From: an uncultured Eubacteriales bacterium
GTDB taxonomy: Bacteria; Bacillota; Clostridia; UBA1381; UBA9506
Assembly: GCA_900545185.1 (NCBI GenBank)
Contig: UQYH01000053.1
Coordinates: forward strand, 1 to 15,783
Direction of reading: 5' to 3'
DNA length: 15,783 nucleotides
The translations under genes and the position numbers were made by a program. Position 1 is the first letter of the stretch, and each line of letters starts with the position of its first letter. Shown here piece by piece: positions 1 to 8,017 of the stretch. Below the pieces are notes generated by a model. It had not been told where the DNA came from and did no database searches. It was given only the letters and a program-made list of their open reading frames with translations.

Positions 1-1
1 G

Positions 2-1399
2 ATTGACCAGCCATCAATTTTCAAAGCAGTAACCAGATATTCGTGTACACTTCCGATGATTAAAAATAAACAAGATGAATGGTATTGTAACCGAATACTT
101 AATGAGGCCTTTTTGGAAATGAGTCATCACGGTTGTGGGCCGATTCATATTAATGTTCCGATAGAACAAGGTATGTCGGCTACGGGGTCTTATTTTACCA
201 AAAAAGAATTACCTGTGGTGAATGTTATTGAACGCTTTGATTTTAATAAAAATAAGATAGCCTTATTGAAAAAACTAGATGCACTTCAAGATAAGAAGGT
301 TCTTTTTCTGTGCGGACAAGCACATAATTTATCAAAACGTTATAAGCAGTTAGTGGAGACTGTCTTTGATAAGTATAATTGTGTTTTTGCAACAGATAAG
401 CTCTCAAACTTGCATTGTAGGGGTACACTTGAAATAACAAGAGCATCATCTGCAATGGAAGGTACGCTAGCTTCGCTTAGGCCGGATATTGTTATTTCGA
501 TTGAGGGAAATACGGCAATTGACTTTAAGTTTAGATTAAAATCCTCTTATTTAAGTTATGAACACTGGGTTGTTAATGAAGAAGGCAAAGTAACCGATAC
601 GTTTGAACGTTTAACAACTGTTATCGAAGCTAGTGCAGAGCAACTGCTTGCGGCTATGGATGAAGCGGTTCAGGAAAAAAGAAGTAGCCATGAATACTTC
701 ACACTTTGGAAGGAGCAAGCCGACAAATTAATTATCCCGGATTTTGCATTTTCAGATATGTATACGATGCAGCAATTTATGAGAGTCATACCTAAAGGCT
801 CTATACTGAATCTTGGTAATAGTATGACAATAAGAATTTCGCATTATTTTGATTTGGATTCCAGTATAGAAGTATTTTGTAATCGTGGGGTTAACGGGAT
901 AGATGGTTGTGTTTCAACTTTTATAGGTCAATCAGCAGTTACAGATAAAAAAAGTTTTTTAGTTGTTGGCGACTTAACTTTTTTTTACGACATGAATGGC
1001 TTGTGGAATCGATATTTAGGAAAAAATATACGAATTTTATTAAACAATAATGGCGGCGCGGCACTTTTTAACTATGTATATAAAGATAATGATTACCCTT
1101 CGCTAGATAAAAATGTTGCCGCAGCGCATAACGCAACGGCAAAAGGCTGGGCGCAAAGCCTGGGTATGGAGTACATTACAGCAGGAAATAAAGAAGAATT
1201 TGATGTTGGTTTGCAAAAATTTGTTTCCGACTCTGATAAGCCAATTATGTTTGAAGTTTTCACAGACAAAAAAATTGATGCTAAAGCTCAACTTGACTTT
1301 CGTAGTATGAATACACCTTTTTCTTATCAGGGAAAACTTAAGAAAACAATAAAAACAGTTTTGGGGCAAGAATTGTTAGATAGGTTAAGAAAAAAATAA
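2..1399 (+). CDS. MenD-like thiamine-diphosphate-dependent enzyme, 5' end cut by window edge
   Basis: The frame is open from the left edge (first codon at position 2) to TAA at 1397-1399, giving 465 visible residues. The in-frame ATG at 56 is internal, because homologous-looking sequence runs upstream of it. The segment ending GPIHINVP is the typical end of the N-terminal pyrimidine-binding domain; a central domain follows, then a C-terminal diphosphate-binding domain. The cofactor motif is clear: Gly-Asp at visible residues 323-324 (codons 968-973) and Asn-Asn-Asn-Gly-Gly starting at residue 348 (codons 1043-1057). The GDL...NNNGG form resembles MenD (SEPHCHC synthase) more than acetolactate synthase. 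MenD proteins are about 550 residues, so roughly 90 residues are missing, including the part that normally carries the catalytic glutamate. No other menaquinone gene is present, and an SDR and UDP-sugar genes follow, so I infer a role in making an unusual polysaccharide precursor. The true substrate is unknown. The gene is AT-rich. Confidence 0.82.
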   Translation: MDQPSIFKAVTRYSCTLPMIKNKQDEWYCNRILNEAFLEMSHHGCGPIHINVPIEQGMSATGSYFTKKELPVVNVIERFDFNKNKIALLKKLDALQDKKVLFLCGQAHNLSKRYKQLVETVFDKYNCVFATDKLSNLHCRGTLEITRASSAMEGTLASLRPDIVISIEGNTAIDFKFRLKSSYLSYEHWVVNEEGKVTDTFERLTTVIEASAEQLLAAMDEAVQEKRSSHEYFTLWKEQADKLIIPDFAFSDMYTMQQFMRVIPKGSILNLGNSMTIRISHYFDLDSSIEVFCNRGVNGIDGCVSTFIGQSAVTDKKSFLVVGDLTFFYDMNGLWNRYLGKNIRILLNNNGGAALFNYVYKDNDYPSLDKNVAAAHNATAKGWAQSLGMEYITAGNKEEFDVGLQKFVSDSDKPIMFEVFTDKKIDAKAQLDFRSMNTPFSYQGKLKKTIKTVLGQELLDRLRKK

Positions 1400-1423
1400 A
1401 AAATCATTTTGGAGGTGAAAGTC

Positions 1424-2275
1424 GTGTCTGGAATAAAGAGATTTTTGCGACGGCTGCGAAATCTGTTTGTTGTTAAAATTTATACAACAGAACGAAAGTA
1501 CGTTTTAGAAACGGAAGGTAAACCATTAAAAGGAAAAAATGTAGTTGTGACAGGCGGTAATGGTGCAATCGGCAAAACGATTTGTTTTGTGCTGGCGGCT
1601 AAAGGTGCAATGGTATATGTTTCGGGAAGAAATGCAGAAAGGGTGCAGGTAGTTGTTAATGAAATTAACCGGCTGGGACTTTCGGCAAAACCACTCATTA
1701 TGGATGTACGTGATTCTGCCTCTATTGAGCAAGTTTTTAAAAGGGAGTTTTCGCGGCAAAAGTTGGATTTTCTTGTCAGTTGCGCCGGGGGTAGTAGTCG
1801 GGAAAGAGCATCTGAACTAACGTCACAACAAATAGAAGTTATTGACGAAATTTTAAATGTCAACCTACGCGGAGCAATGCTTTCTGCCAGAACTGCAGCA
1901 CAGTACATGATTCCAAAGCACAATGGGAAAATTATATTTATTTCCAGTGTTATTGGCATACAGGGCAAAGCCAATTTTTCCGAATATGCAGCGTCAAAAG
2001 CCGGACTTTTTGGATTTGCTAAATCGCTAGCGCTAGAATTGGGAGAATATGGCATACAAGTCAACTGTGTTAGCCCTGGTTTTATTCAACGTGGTTTCTA
2101 TACTGATATGCAAGAAGAACGGTTAAAAAAAACAAATTGCCTGCATAAAGTGGGGACACCAACAGATATTGCTGAAGCGGTGGCTTTTTTCTTAAGTGAT
2201 AGGGCTGATTTTATTACTGGTCAAAATCTGATAGTAGATGGCGGCCGTTCGCTAGGATTGTATGGAGATAGATAA
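1424..2275 (+). CDS. Classical short-chain dehydrogenase/reductase (FabG-like)
   Basis: A 283-residue NAD(P)-dependent oxidoreductase. I chose GTG at 1424 because GGAGGTG at 1411-1417 is an ideal ribosome binding site 6 nt upstream. The in-frame TTG at 1409 would place the start on that site. Visible motifs (numbering from the GTG): cofactor loop TGGNGAIG at 43-50, CAGG at about 120-123 in place of the usual NNAG, structural Asn in LNVNLRG near 147, catalytic Ser 174/175, and Tyr188-x3-Lys192 (YAASK). The C-terminal DFITGQNLIVDGG is typical of classical SDRs. About 40 basic, partly hydrophobic residues precede the Rossmann fold, which is longer than usual for FabG. It starts 24 nt after the MenD-like gene and shares its AT-rich composition, so the two probably act in one pathway. 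A fatty-acid role is unlikely in this context. The likely job is reduction or oxidation of a sugar or polyol intermediate; the substrate is not known. Confidence 0.85.
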   Translation: MSGIKRFLRRLRNLFVVKIYTTERKYVLETEGKPLKGKNVVVTGGNGAIGKTICFVLAAKGAMVYVSGRNAERVQVVVNEINRLGLSAKPLIMDVRDSASIEQVFKREFSRQKLDFLVSCAGGSSRERASELTSQQIEVIDEILNVNLRGAMLSARTAAQYMIPKHNGKIIFISSVIGIQGKANFSEYAASKAGLFGFAKSLALELGEYGIQVNCVSPGFIQRGFYTDMQEERLKKTNCLHKVGTPTDIAEAVAFFLSDRADFITGQNLIVDGGRSLGLYGDR

Positions 2276-2304
2276 ATTTTGAGAAAGAACAAGGATGTGT
2301 GGAC

Positions 2305-3345
2305 ATGTTTAAAAACAAAACTTTATTAATCACAGGCGGTACGGGTTCCTTCGGCAATGCCGTTTTAAAGCGTTTTTTGGCAACAGATATCGGTGAAATC
2401 CGCATTTTTTCGAGAGATGAAAAAAAACAGGACGATATGCGGCACGAATATCAGGCCCAAATGCCCGAAGTGGCGGAGAAAATTAAATTTTATATAGGCG
2501 ATGTCCGCGATTTGGCCAGCGTGAAAAATGCGATGTATGATGTGGACTATGTTTTTCATGCGGCAGCCTTAAAACAGGTGCCGTCGTGTGAGTTTTTCCC
2601 TGTTGAGGCGGTTAAAACCAATATTCTTGGAACAGATAATGTGCTAACGGCGGCTATTGAAGCCGGTGTGAAAAAGGTTATTTGCCTTTCGACCGATAAA
2701 GCGGCGTATCCCGTTAATGCCATGGGGACAAGCAAGGCGATGATGGAGAAGGTGGCTGTGGCCAAATCCAAAACTGTATCGCCCGATAAAACGCTGATTT
2801 GCTGCACAAGATACGGCAACGTTATGTGTTCACGCGGGTCTGTGATTCCGCTGTTTATTGACCAAATTAAAGCAGGCCAGCCGCTGACGGTGACAGAACC
2901 GAAAATGACGCGCTTTATTATGTCGCTGGAAGAAGCTGTCGATTTGGTTTTGTTTGCCTTCCAAAATGCGGAAAGCGGCGATATTATGGTGCAGAAAGCG
3001 CCGGCCAGCACCATTGAAGATTTGGCACGGGCGGTGAAAGAACTGTTCTCGGCCAATAATCCGATTAAGGTCATCGGCATCCGTCACGGCGAAAAAATGT
3101 ATGAAACCCTTTTAACCAACGAAGAATGTGCCGGTGCGATTGACATGGGCAATTTTTATCGCGTTCCTGCGGATAAGCGCGGTTTGAACTATGATAAATA
3201 CTTAAAAGAGGGCGACGTGGATCGGATTAAGCTCAGCGCGTTTAACTCGAACAATACAGAAATTTTAAATGTGGAACAGGTTAAAGAAAAGCTGCTTACG
3301 CTGTCGTACATCCAAAACGAAATTAAGGCATGGGAGGAACGCTAG
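2305..3345 (+). CDS. capE: UDP-N-acetylglucosamine 4,6-dehydratase/5-epimerase (CapE/FnlA)
   Basis: A 346-residue extended SDR closely matching the remembered CapE/FnlA sequence along its whole length (CapE is about 342 residues). It converts UDP-GlcNAc to a UDP-4-keto-6-deoxy-L-arabino-hexose, the first step to UDP-L-FucNAc, in the cytoplasm. Start: ATG 2305 with AAGGA at 2291-2295. The in-frame GTG at 2299 sits too close to that site, and homologues begin MF. Motifs: GGTGSFG (residues 11-17) for NAD(P), a Thr-Asp-Lys active-site stretch near 130-132, and Met140-x3-Lys144. The last is the distinctive CapE feature, where Met replaces the usual SDR catalytic Tyr. Other family signatures are HAAALKQVPSCEFFP, TRYGNVM and KMTRFIMSLE. 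The stop is 1 nt before the capF start. Composition jumps to higher GC here compared with the two upstream genes. Confidence 0.95.
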   Translation: MFKNKTLLITGGTGSFGNAVLKRFLATDIGEIRIFSRDEKKQDDMRHEYQAQMPEVAEKIKFYIGDVRDLASVKNAMYDVDYVFHAAALKQVPSCEFFPVEAVKTNILGTDNVLTAAIEAGVKKVICLSTDKAAYPVNAMGTSKAMMEKVAVAKSKTVSPDKTLICCTRYGNVMCSRGSVIPLFIDQIKAGQPLTVTEPKMTRFIMSLEEAVDLVLFAFQNAESGDIMVQKAPASTIEDLARAVKELFSANNPIKVIGIRHGEKMYETLLTNEECAGAIDMGNFYRVPADKRGLNYDKYLKEGDVDRIKLSAFNSNNTEILNVEQVKEKLLTLSYIQNEIKAWEER

Positions 3346-3346
3346 C

Positions 3347-4489
3347 GTGAAAATTTTGGTGACGGGAGCCAAGGGGTTTGTCGGCAGTAATTTGGTGGCG
3401 CAGCTGTGCTGCATTAAGGCCGGTAAGGCAAAGCACAAAGGCCTTGGCGAAGATCTTACGATTTATGAATATGATGTGGATACAAATCCGGCGCTTTTAG
3501 AAGCCTACACCAAGGACTGCGACTTTGTGTGCCATTTGGCCGGGGTGAACCGTCCGAAGGATGAAGCGGAATTTATGCAGGGTAATTTCGGCTTTACGTC
3601 GCAGCTTCTTTCGGCGCTTCAAAAAAACGGAAACAATGCGCCCGTGTTAATTACTTCTTCCATTCAGGCGGCTCTGGATAATCCTTACGGCCGTTCTAAA
3701 AAAGCAGGGGAGGAGCTTCTGTTTCGGTACGGACGTGAAAACGGTGTGCACGTGTATGTATACCGTTTGCCGAATGTGTTCGGCAAGTGGTGCCGCCCCA
3801 ATTATAACAGCGTGGTGGCAACCTTTTGCTATAATATTGCGCATGGACTGCCGATCCGGATCAATGACCCGTCGCATGTGATGCAGCTTGTGTATATTGA
3901 TGACGTGGTAACGGAATTTTTAAACGCCGTTACGGGGCAAGGACACCAAAACGGGGCATATTACGGTGTGCCGACGGTTCACACAATCACACTGGGCGAG
4001 ATAGCCGACTTGCTCTACGGCTTTTACAAAAGCCGCCAAACGCTTTCGCTTCCTAAGCTGGATGACGCCTTTGTAAAGGCGCTGTACAGCACGTATTTAA
4101 GCTATTTGCCGGAGGAAACGTTCAGCTATCCATTGACGATGCATACAGACGAACGCGGCAGCTTTACCGAAATAATCCGTACGCCGGAGCGCGGACAGTT
4201 TTCCGTGAACATCTCCAAACCGGGGATTACCAAAGGCAATCATTGGCACAACACCAAAAACGAAAAGTTTATTGTTGTCAGCGGAAAAGCGTGTATTCGC
4301 TTTCGTAAAATCGGTACCGATGCGGTGATAGAGTATCATGTCAGCGGCGACACGCTTGAAGCGGTCGATATACCCGTTGGCTATACGCACAGCATTACCA
4401 ATGAGGGCGAGGGAGATTTGGTCACCTTGATGTGGTGCAACGAATGTTTTGACCCCGAAAAGCCCGATACATATTTTGAAGAGGTGTGA
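3347..4489 (+). CDS. capF: Bifunctional UDP-sugar epimerase/reductase with cupin domain (CapF/FnlB)
   Basis: A 380-residue two-domain enzyme matching CapF (about 369 residues). Start: GTG 3347, one base after the capE stop, with GGGAGGA at 3333-3339 as ribosome binding site. A longer reading upstream would overlap capE and lacks homology. N-terminal SDR domain (about 1-250): GAKGFVG at 7-13 and Tyr114-x3-Lys118 (NPYGRSK), for NADPH-dependent C4 reduction. C-terminal cupin domain (about 265-380): DERGSFTEI, then GNHWHNTKNEKF with His299, His301 and Glu306, plus His348 in GYTH. These four match the zinc ligands described for the CapF cupin, which does C3 epimerisation. The product is UDP-6-deoxy-L-TalNAc, the substrate of CapG. 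Its stop TGA (4487-4489) lies just before the capG start, so the genes are translationally coupled. Confidence 0.95.
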   Translation: MKILVTGAKGFVGSNLVAQLCCIKAGKAKHKGLGEDLTIYEYDVDTNPALLEAYTKDCDFVCHLAGVNRPKDEAEFMQGNFGFTSQLLSALQKNGNNAPVLITSSIQAALDNPYGRSKKAGEELLFRYGRENGVHVYVYRLPNVFGKWCRPNYNSVVATFCYNIAHGLPIRINDPSHVMQLVYIDDVVTEFLNAVTGQGHQNGAYYGVPTVHTITLGEIADLLYGFYKSRQTLSLPKLDDAFVKALYSTYLSYLPEETFSYPLTMHTDERGSFTEIIRTPERGQFSVNISKPGITKGNHWHNTKNEKFIVVSGKACIRFRKIGTDAVIEYHVSGDTLEAVDIPVGYTHSITNEGEGDLVTLMWCNECFDPEKPDTYFEEV

Positions 4490-4491
4490 GC

Positions 4492-5634
4492 ATGAACAAA
4501 CTGAAGCTTATGACAATTGTCGGTACGCGGCCGGAAATTATCCGTCTGGCGGCCGTGATACAAAAGTGCGATACATATTTTGAACAAATTTTGGTGCACA
4601 CCGGGCAAAACTATGACTATGAGCTGAATCAGGTATTTTTTGATGATTTGGGCTTGCGTGCGCCGGATTTTTACTTAAATGCGGCGGGGCACGATTTGGG
4701 CGAAACCATCGGCAATATTATCTCTAAATCGTACGCGCTGATGGCAGAGCAAAAGCCGGATGCACTTTTGATTTTGGGTGACACAAATTCTTGCCTGTCG
4801 GCCATAGCGGCCAAGCGGCTGCATATACCCATCTTTCATATGGAGGCCGGAAACCGCTGCAAGGATGAATGTTTGCCGGAGGAGACGAACCGAAGAATTG
4901 TGGATATTATTTCGGATGTCAACATGGCATATTCCGAGCATGCGCGCCGATATTTGGCCGAGTGCGGTCTGCCGAAGGAGCGCACCTATGTAACCGGTTC
5001 GCCGATGGCAGAGGTGCTGCATGCCAATTTGGCGGCGATTGAAGCCAGCGATGTGCATAAACGGCTGGGACTGACAAAAGGGCAGTATATTTTGCTTTCG
5101 GCGCATCGGGAGGAAAACATTGATACGGAGAAAAACTTTTTCAGCCTGATGAATGCGGTGAATGCCATGGCCGAAAAATACGATATGCCGATTTTGTATT
5201 CCTGCCATCCGCGCAGCGCCAAGTTTATCCGTGAACGCGGCTTTGTGTTTGATAAACGTGTGATTCAAAATAAACCGCTTGGATTTCATGACTATAACTG
5301 CCTGCAAATGCATGCGTTTGCCGTTGTATCCGATTCCGGCACGCTGCCGGAGGAAAGCAGCTTTTTCCTTTCGGTCGGCCATCCCTTCCCGGCGGTTTGC
5401 ATCCGTACCAGCACAGAGCGGCCGGAAGCGCTTGACAAGGCTAACTTTATTTTGGCAGGCATTACAACCGATCAAGTGCTGCAAGCTGTGGATACGGCCG
5501 TTTTGATGAACCAAAACGGCGATTACGGCATCCCCGTTCCGGATTATGTGGAGGAGAATGTCTCCACAAAGGTTGTGAAAATCATTCAAAGCTATACGGG
5601 TGTTGTAGATAGAATGGTTTGGCGTAAATATTAA
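4492..5634 (+). CDS. capG: Non-hydrolysing UDP-N-acetyl sugar 2-epimerase (CapG/FnlC, WecB family)
   Basis: A 380-residue cytoplasmic enzyme that inverts C2 of UDP-6-deoxy-L-TalNAc to give UDP-N-acetyl-L-fucosamine. I chose ATG 4492 because homologues start MxKLKLMTIVGTRPE and GAGG at 4481-4484 is well spaced. A GTG at 4486 is also possible and adds two residues. The WecB-type active site is visible: GTRPEIIR near 11-18, HTGQNYDYELNQ, Asp97 in GDTNSCLS, Glu118 in HMEAGNRC, Glu131 in PEETNRR, His205 in SAHREEN, and SDSGTLPEESSFF. The segment SVGHPFPAVCIRTSTERPEALDK places it in the FnlC/CapG branch rather than the general WecB group. Last step of the capE-capF-capG pathway in this operon. Confidence 0.94.
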   Translation: MNKLKLMTIVGTRPEIIRLAAVIQKCDTYFEQILVHTGQNYDYELNQVFFDDLGLRAPDFYLNAAGHDLGETIGNIISKSYALMAEQKPDALLILGDTNSCLSAIAAKRLHIPIFHMEAGNRCKDECLPEETNRRIVDIISDVNMAYSEHARRYLAECGLPKERTYVTGSPMAEVLHANLAAIEASDVHKRLGLTKGQYILLSAHREENIDTEKNFFSLMNAVNAMAEKYDMPILYSCHPRSAKFIRERGFVFDKRVIQNKPLGFHDYNCLQMHAFAVVSDSGTLPEESSFFLSVGHPFPAVCIRTSTERPEALDKANFILAGITTDQVLQAVDTAVLMNQNGDYGIPVPDYVEENVSTKVVKIIQSYTGVVDRMVWRKY

Positions 5635-5657
5635 GCAAATTGGCAGGTGCAACAGGT

Positions 5658-6905
5658 ATGGAAACGAAATTTTCGGAGCTTATCCGGTTATTCCGCTGTG
5701 CGGTGCAGGAAGAGGCGTGCACAACGCGGATTCAAAGCAATATACGTGATATTATGGAAGAAGCCGGGCATCAGCAAATCGGAACGCTGATTTTTCCTGC
5801 GGTACGCAGCTTATATGAAGCCGGGCAAACAGATCTTAGCCCGGAGGAATTTGCATGCTACGAGCAGGTGTATACACAGGTCATTATGAAAGAGGTGCAG
5901 CGGCAATATGCGCTGTTTCAAACCATTCGGGAGGTTGAAGCAAGCGGCGTGCCATGCTGCTTATTAAAGGGTGCGGCGCTTTCAATGCTATATCCCGTAC
6001 CGGAAGAACGTATTTCGGGCGATGCGGATTTTTATATCGGAGAAGCGCAGGAACAAGCGGTTTGCGCACTGTTGCGCGAAAAGGGTTTTACGGTTTTAGA
6101 GCGCCCGGCAACCTCTCACCATGCGATGTGCCGCAGCGCGGCAACGGGACTGATTGAATTTCATTTGACTCTGTACGACAGCCTGTATGAAGATGTTTGG
6201 TTTAATCACTTGACTTTTGATGAACCGTGGCAGAAACTGACAACGCAGGACGGCTATACCTATCACGTGTTGGGCGTGACGGATCAGGCGATTTTTATAA
6301 CTCTGCATTTAATTAAGCATTTCCTTTCGGAAGGGGTAGGCATCCGTCAGGTCATGGATGTTTTGCTGTACCTGCGAAAATATGGAGAAGCAATGGACGT
6401 AAAGCGCTATTGCGCAGTTTTAAAAGAGCTTCGGTATGAAGGGTTTATGCAGGCGTGTCTGCAAATCGGCACAACATATTTAGGATTTACAGAAGAAAGC
6501 CTTGTGCAGTTTGAGCAGGGGTTGGGCGCACCGAAAGCAGATGCGGAAACGGTTGAAGCAGTATTACGTGATATGGCCTGCGGCGGCGTGTTTGGCCAAA
6601 CAGCCGAGGCAAGAAAGAATTTTTATATGCATTATACGGCGGAACGCTACCAACGATTTAAAGAGGGTAACTTTTTTACCTATATAGGCAAATGGAATTT
6701 GCGGCGCATTTTTCCGAGCCGTGCCTATATGAAAACACAGTATGAATGTTTGCAAAAGCATCCTATTCTGCTACCGATTTTGTATGTAAAGCGCATTGCA
6801 GAACGTACGGCAAGCCATGGGCGCAAAAATGCGGCGGCACAGCCGACAAACAGTGCAGAGCTTGAACAACGTATGCAGCTGGTGCATAAATTAAATATGA
6901 TTTAA
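5658..6905 (+). CDS. Putative nucleotidyltransferase-fold protein (PF14907-like)
   Basis: A 415-residue protein that I assign to the uncharacterised nucleotidyltransferase family PF14907 by motif. The key stretch runs from CCLLKG (residues about 100-105) through LYPVPEERISGDADFYI: Gly121-Asp122-x-Asp124 is the metal-binding GDxD of the nucleotidyltransferase fold. Start: ATG 5658 preceded by GCAGGTG. A TTG at 5640 would place the start on that site. The rest is mostly helical and charged, without membrane segments or a signal peptide. It lies 23 nt after capG and is the last gene before a convergent operon, so it is likely co-transcribed with the sugar genes. Members of this family turn up in polysaccharide and lasso-peptide clusters, with no generally established reaction. 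A transfer step on a sugar or lipid carrier is only a guess. Confidence 0.72.
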   Translation: METKFSELIRLFRCAVQEEACTTRIQSNIRDIMEEAGHQQIGTLIFPAVRSLYEAGQTDLSPEEFACYEQVYTQVIMKEVQRQYALFQTIREVEASGVPCCLLKGAALSMLYPVPEERISGDADFYIGEAQEQAVCALLREKGFTVLERPATSHHAMCRSAATGLIEFHLTLYDSLYEDVWFNHLTFDEPWQKLTTQDGYTYHVLGVTDQAIFITLHLIKHFLSEGVGIRQVMDVLLYLRKYGEAMDVKRYCAVLKELRYEGFMQACLQIGTTYLGFTEESLVQFEQGLGAPKADAETVEAVLRDMACGGVFGQTAEARKNFYMHYTAERYQRFKEGNFFTYIGKWNLRRIFPSRAYMKTQYECLQKHPILLPILYVKRIAERTASHGRKNAAAQPTNSAELEQRMQLVHKLNMI

Positions 6906-6922
6906 TCAATACATCGGCGTGA

Positions 6923-6945
6923 AGCAAGCCGATTCGCGGCTTGCT
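6923..6945 (+). terminator. Hairpin after the polysaccharide operon, weak terminator candidate
   Basis: A perfect 9-bp inverted repeat, AGCAAGCCG / CGGCTTGCT, with loop ATTCG, begins 18 nt after the stop of the last + strand gene. It could end or stabilise the polysaccharide mRNA. No T-run follows on either strand, so intrinsic termination is doubtful. Confidence 0.4.
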
Positions 6946-6993
6946 CTGATGATAGAATAAAGCTGATTTTACATGAGTCTTAAAAATAACGCA

Positions 6994-7035
6994 AAAGGCC
7001 GCCACCGAAACGGAAGGTATCGGATGGCGGCCTTT
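6994..7035 (-). terminator. Rho-independent terminator between convergent operons
   Basis: A perfect 11-bp stem, AAAGGCCGCCA (6994-7004) / TGGCGGCCTTT (7025-7035), with a 20-nt interior in which CCGA can pair further with TCGG. On the - strand it lies 7 nt past the stop of the sugar-binding lipoprotein gene and is followed by TTTTGCG, a short T-run. On the + strand it is followed only by TTTAT. It probably works mainly for the - strand operon, with some bidirectional effect. Confidence 0.75.
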
Positions 7036-7042
7036 ATGGCGC

Positions 7043-8017
7043 CTAATCATCATAAAACTCAAACAACAGCTTCTGTACCTCGCTGTCGAACATATTGTTC
7101 TTTGTTACGGTGGTGACGGAGGTATAAATATCGGCCTTTTCACCGCCCTCGCCGGCGATAAGCTCTGCGGCGTTTTGTACGCCGAGGTAGCCGATGGCAA
7201 AGGGGTTTTGCACAACCAGCGCATCCATTTCGCCCGTCTCCAGCATACCGACGGAGACGGTGTTTGTATCGAAGCCCACGCCGCGTACCTGCTCTGCTAA
7301 ATTTAAATTTTGTATCGCTGTTCCCACGCCGAGGGTTGTCCATTCATTTAAGCCGACCAGCACATTAATCTGTGGATTTTCGTGAAGCAGTACTGCGGCA
7401 CCGGCAGACGCACTTTCTGTGTTGCTGGCAACATTGACCGCGGCAACGATTTCTGCATTGGAAAGCGTGTCAATATAATTCCGAAAGCCCTTTTCGCGTT
7501 TTATGCCGTTATCAGTACTTTGATAGTAATTGACAAGCCCGATATAAATTTTGCTTTCCGGCGCAAAGCCGTCTGTTGCGGCCTTTGCCGCCGCAAGGCC
7601 GGCAGCTTCGTTATCCGTGCCGATAAACATGCTGACCTGCGGTGAGTCGGCCGCGCTGTCTATGGTGACGATTTTAACGCCGCTTTGGGCAGCGGTTTCC
7701 AGCACAACGGAAGATTTTTCATAATCAATGGCCGAAAGGACGATAGCGTTTGCGCCGTTTGAGACGGCAGCTTCAATAAATGCGTTTTGTGCCCTGTAAT
7801 CTTCTTCGTTCTCCGGCCCTTCAAAGGTAACCGAAACATTATATTCCGTTGCGGCAGCGTCCACCCCTCTTTTGACACTTTGCCAAAAATCAGAGCTTGT
7901 TCCCTTTGCGATAACCGCAATTTTTGTCTTTTGCTCTGTATGACCTGCGCATGCAGTTAAGCCCAAAGCAAAAACGATGCAAAGCAACAGGCACACCGGC
8001 TTATTTTTCTTCTTCAT
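7043..8017 (-). CDS. Sugar-binding lipoprotein, probable sensory partner of the histidine kinase
   Basis: A 324-residue periplasmic-binding-protein-like lipoprotein (Peripla_BP_4/RbsB-like fold). Start: ATG 8017, with AAGGAG about 10 nt upstream. Longer in-frame starts lie inside the kinase gene and do not begin a signal peptide. Residues 1-23 form a lipoprotein signal: basic KKKNK, a hydrophobic run, and lipobox Leu-Thr-Ala-Cys with Cys23. The mature part starts KIAVIAKGTSSDFWQSVKRGVDAAA, a typical first strand and helix with an aromatic residue near the sugar site. GANAIVLSAID, FIGTDNEAAG and VRGVGFDTN are family signatures. It overlaps the 3' end of the kinase gene by 17 nt, so translation is probably coupled. 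Being encoded with the kinase rather than the ABC genes, and in addition to mglB, it is likely a sensory subunit like XylFII of the XylFII-LytS system. A transport role cannot be excluded. Confidence 0.88.
   Translation of the reverse strand: MKKKNKPVCLLLCIVFALGLTACAGHTEQKTKIAVIAKGTSSDFWQSVKRGVDAAATEYNVSVTFEGPENEEDYRAQNAFIEAAVSNGANAIVLSAIDYEKSSVVLETAAQSGVKIVTIDSAADSPQVSMFIGTDNEAAGLAAAKAATDGFAPESKIYIGLVNYYQSTDNGIKREKGFRNYIDTLSNAEIVAAVNVASNTESASAGAAVLLHENPQINVLVGLNEWTTLGVGTAIQNLNLAEQVRGVGFDTNTVSVGMLETGEMDALVVQNPFAIGYLGVQNAAELIAGEGGEKADIYTSVTTVTKNNMFDSEVQKLLFEFYDD

Noticed and set aside
2..1399. Calling the first gene a true menD of menaquinone synthesis
   Set aside because: Only the general ThDP fold and MenD-like cofactor motif can be seen, the N-terminus is missing, and the neighbours are polysaccharide genes.
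1480..2064. Open frame of 194 codons opposite the SDR gene
   Set aside because: It is antisense to a gene with all SDR motifs, and its Ser/Pro/Leu/Thr-rich translation shows no domain.
3269..3346. Longer N-terminus for CapF starting inside capE
   Set aside because: The extra residues are a frame-shifted reading of the conserved end of capE, homologues start at the KILVTGAKGFVG stretch, and the GTG at 3347 has a proper ribosome binding site.
4675..5652. Long open frame (325 codons) on the - strand opposite capG
   Set aside because: It is the antisense shadow of a strongly conserved epimerase gene; the translation is rich in His, Arg and Cys without any recognisable domain, and there is no ribosome binding site or plausible operon partner.
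6961..6972. 12-mer AGCTGATTTTAC also present on the - strand at 11435-11446, near both ends of the sensor operon
   Set aside because: One 12-base match in AT-rich non-coding sequence is expected by chance in a window this size, and the surroundings do not match.
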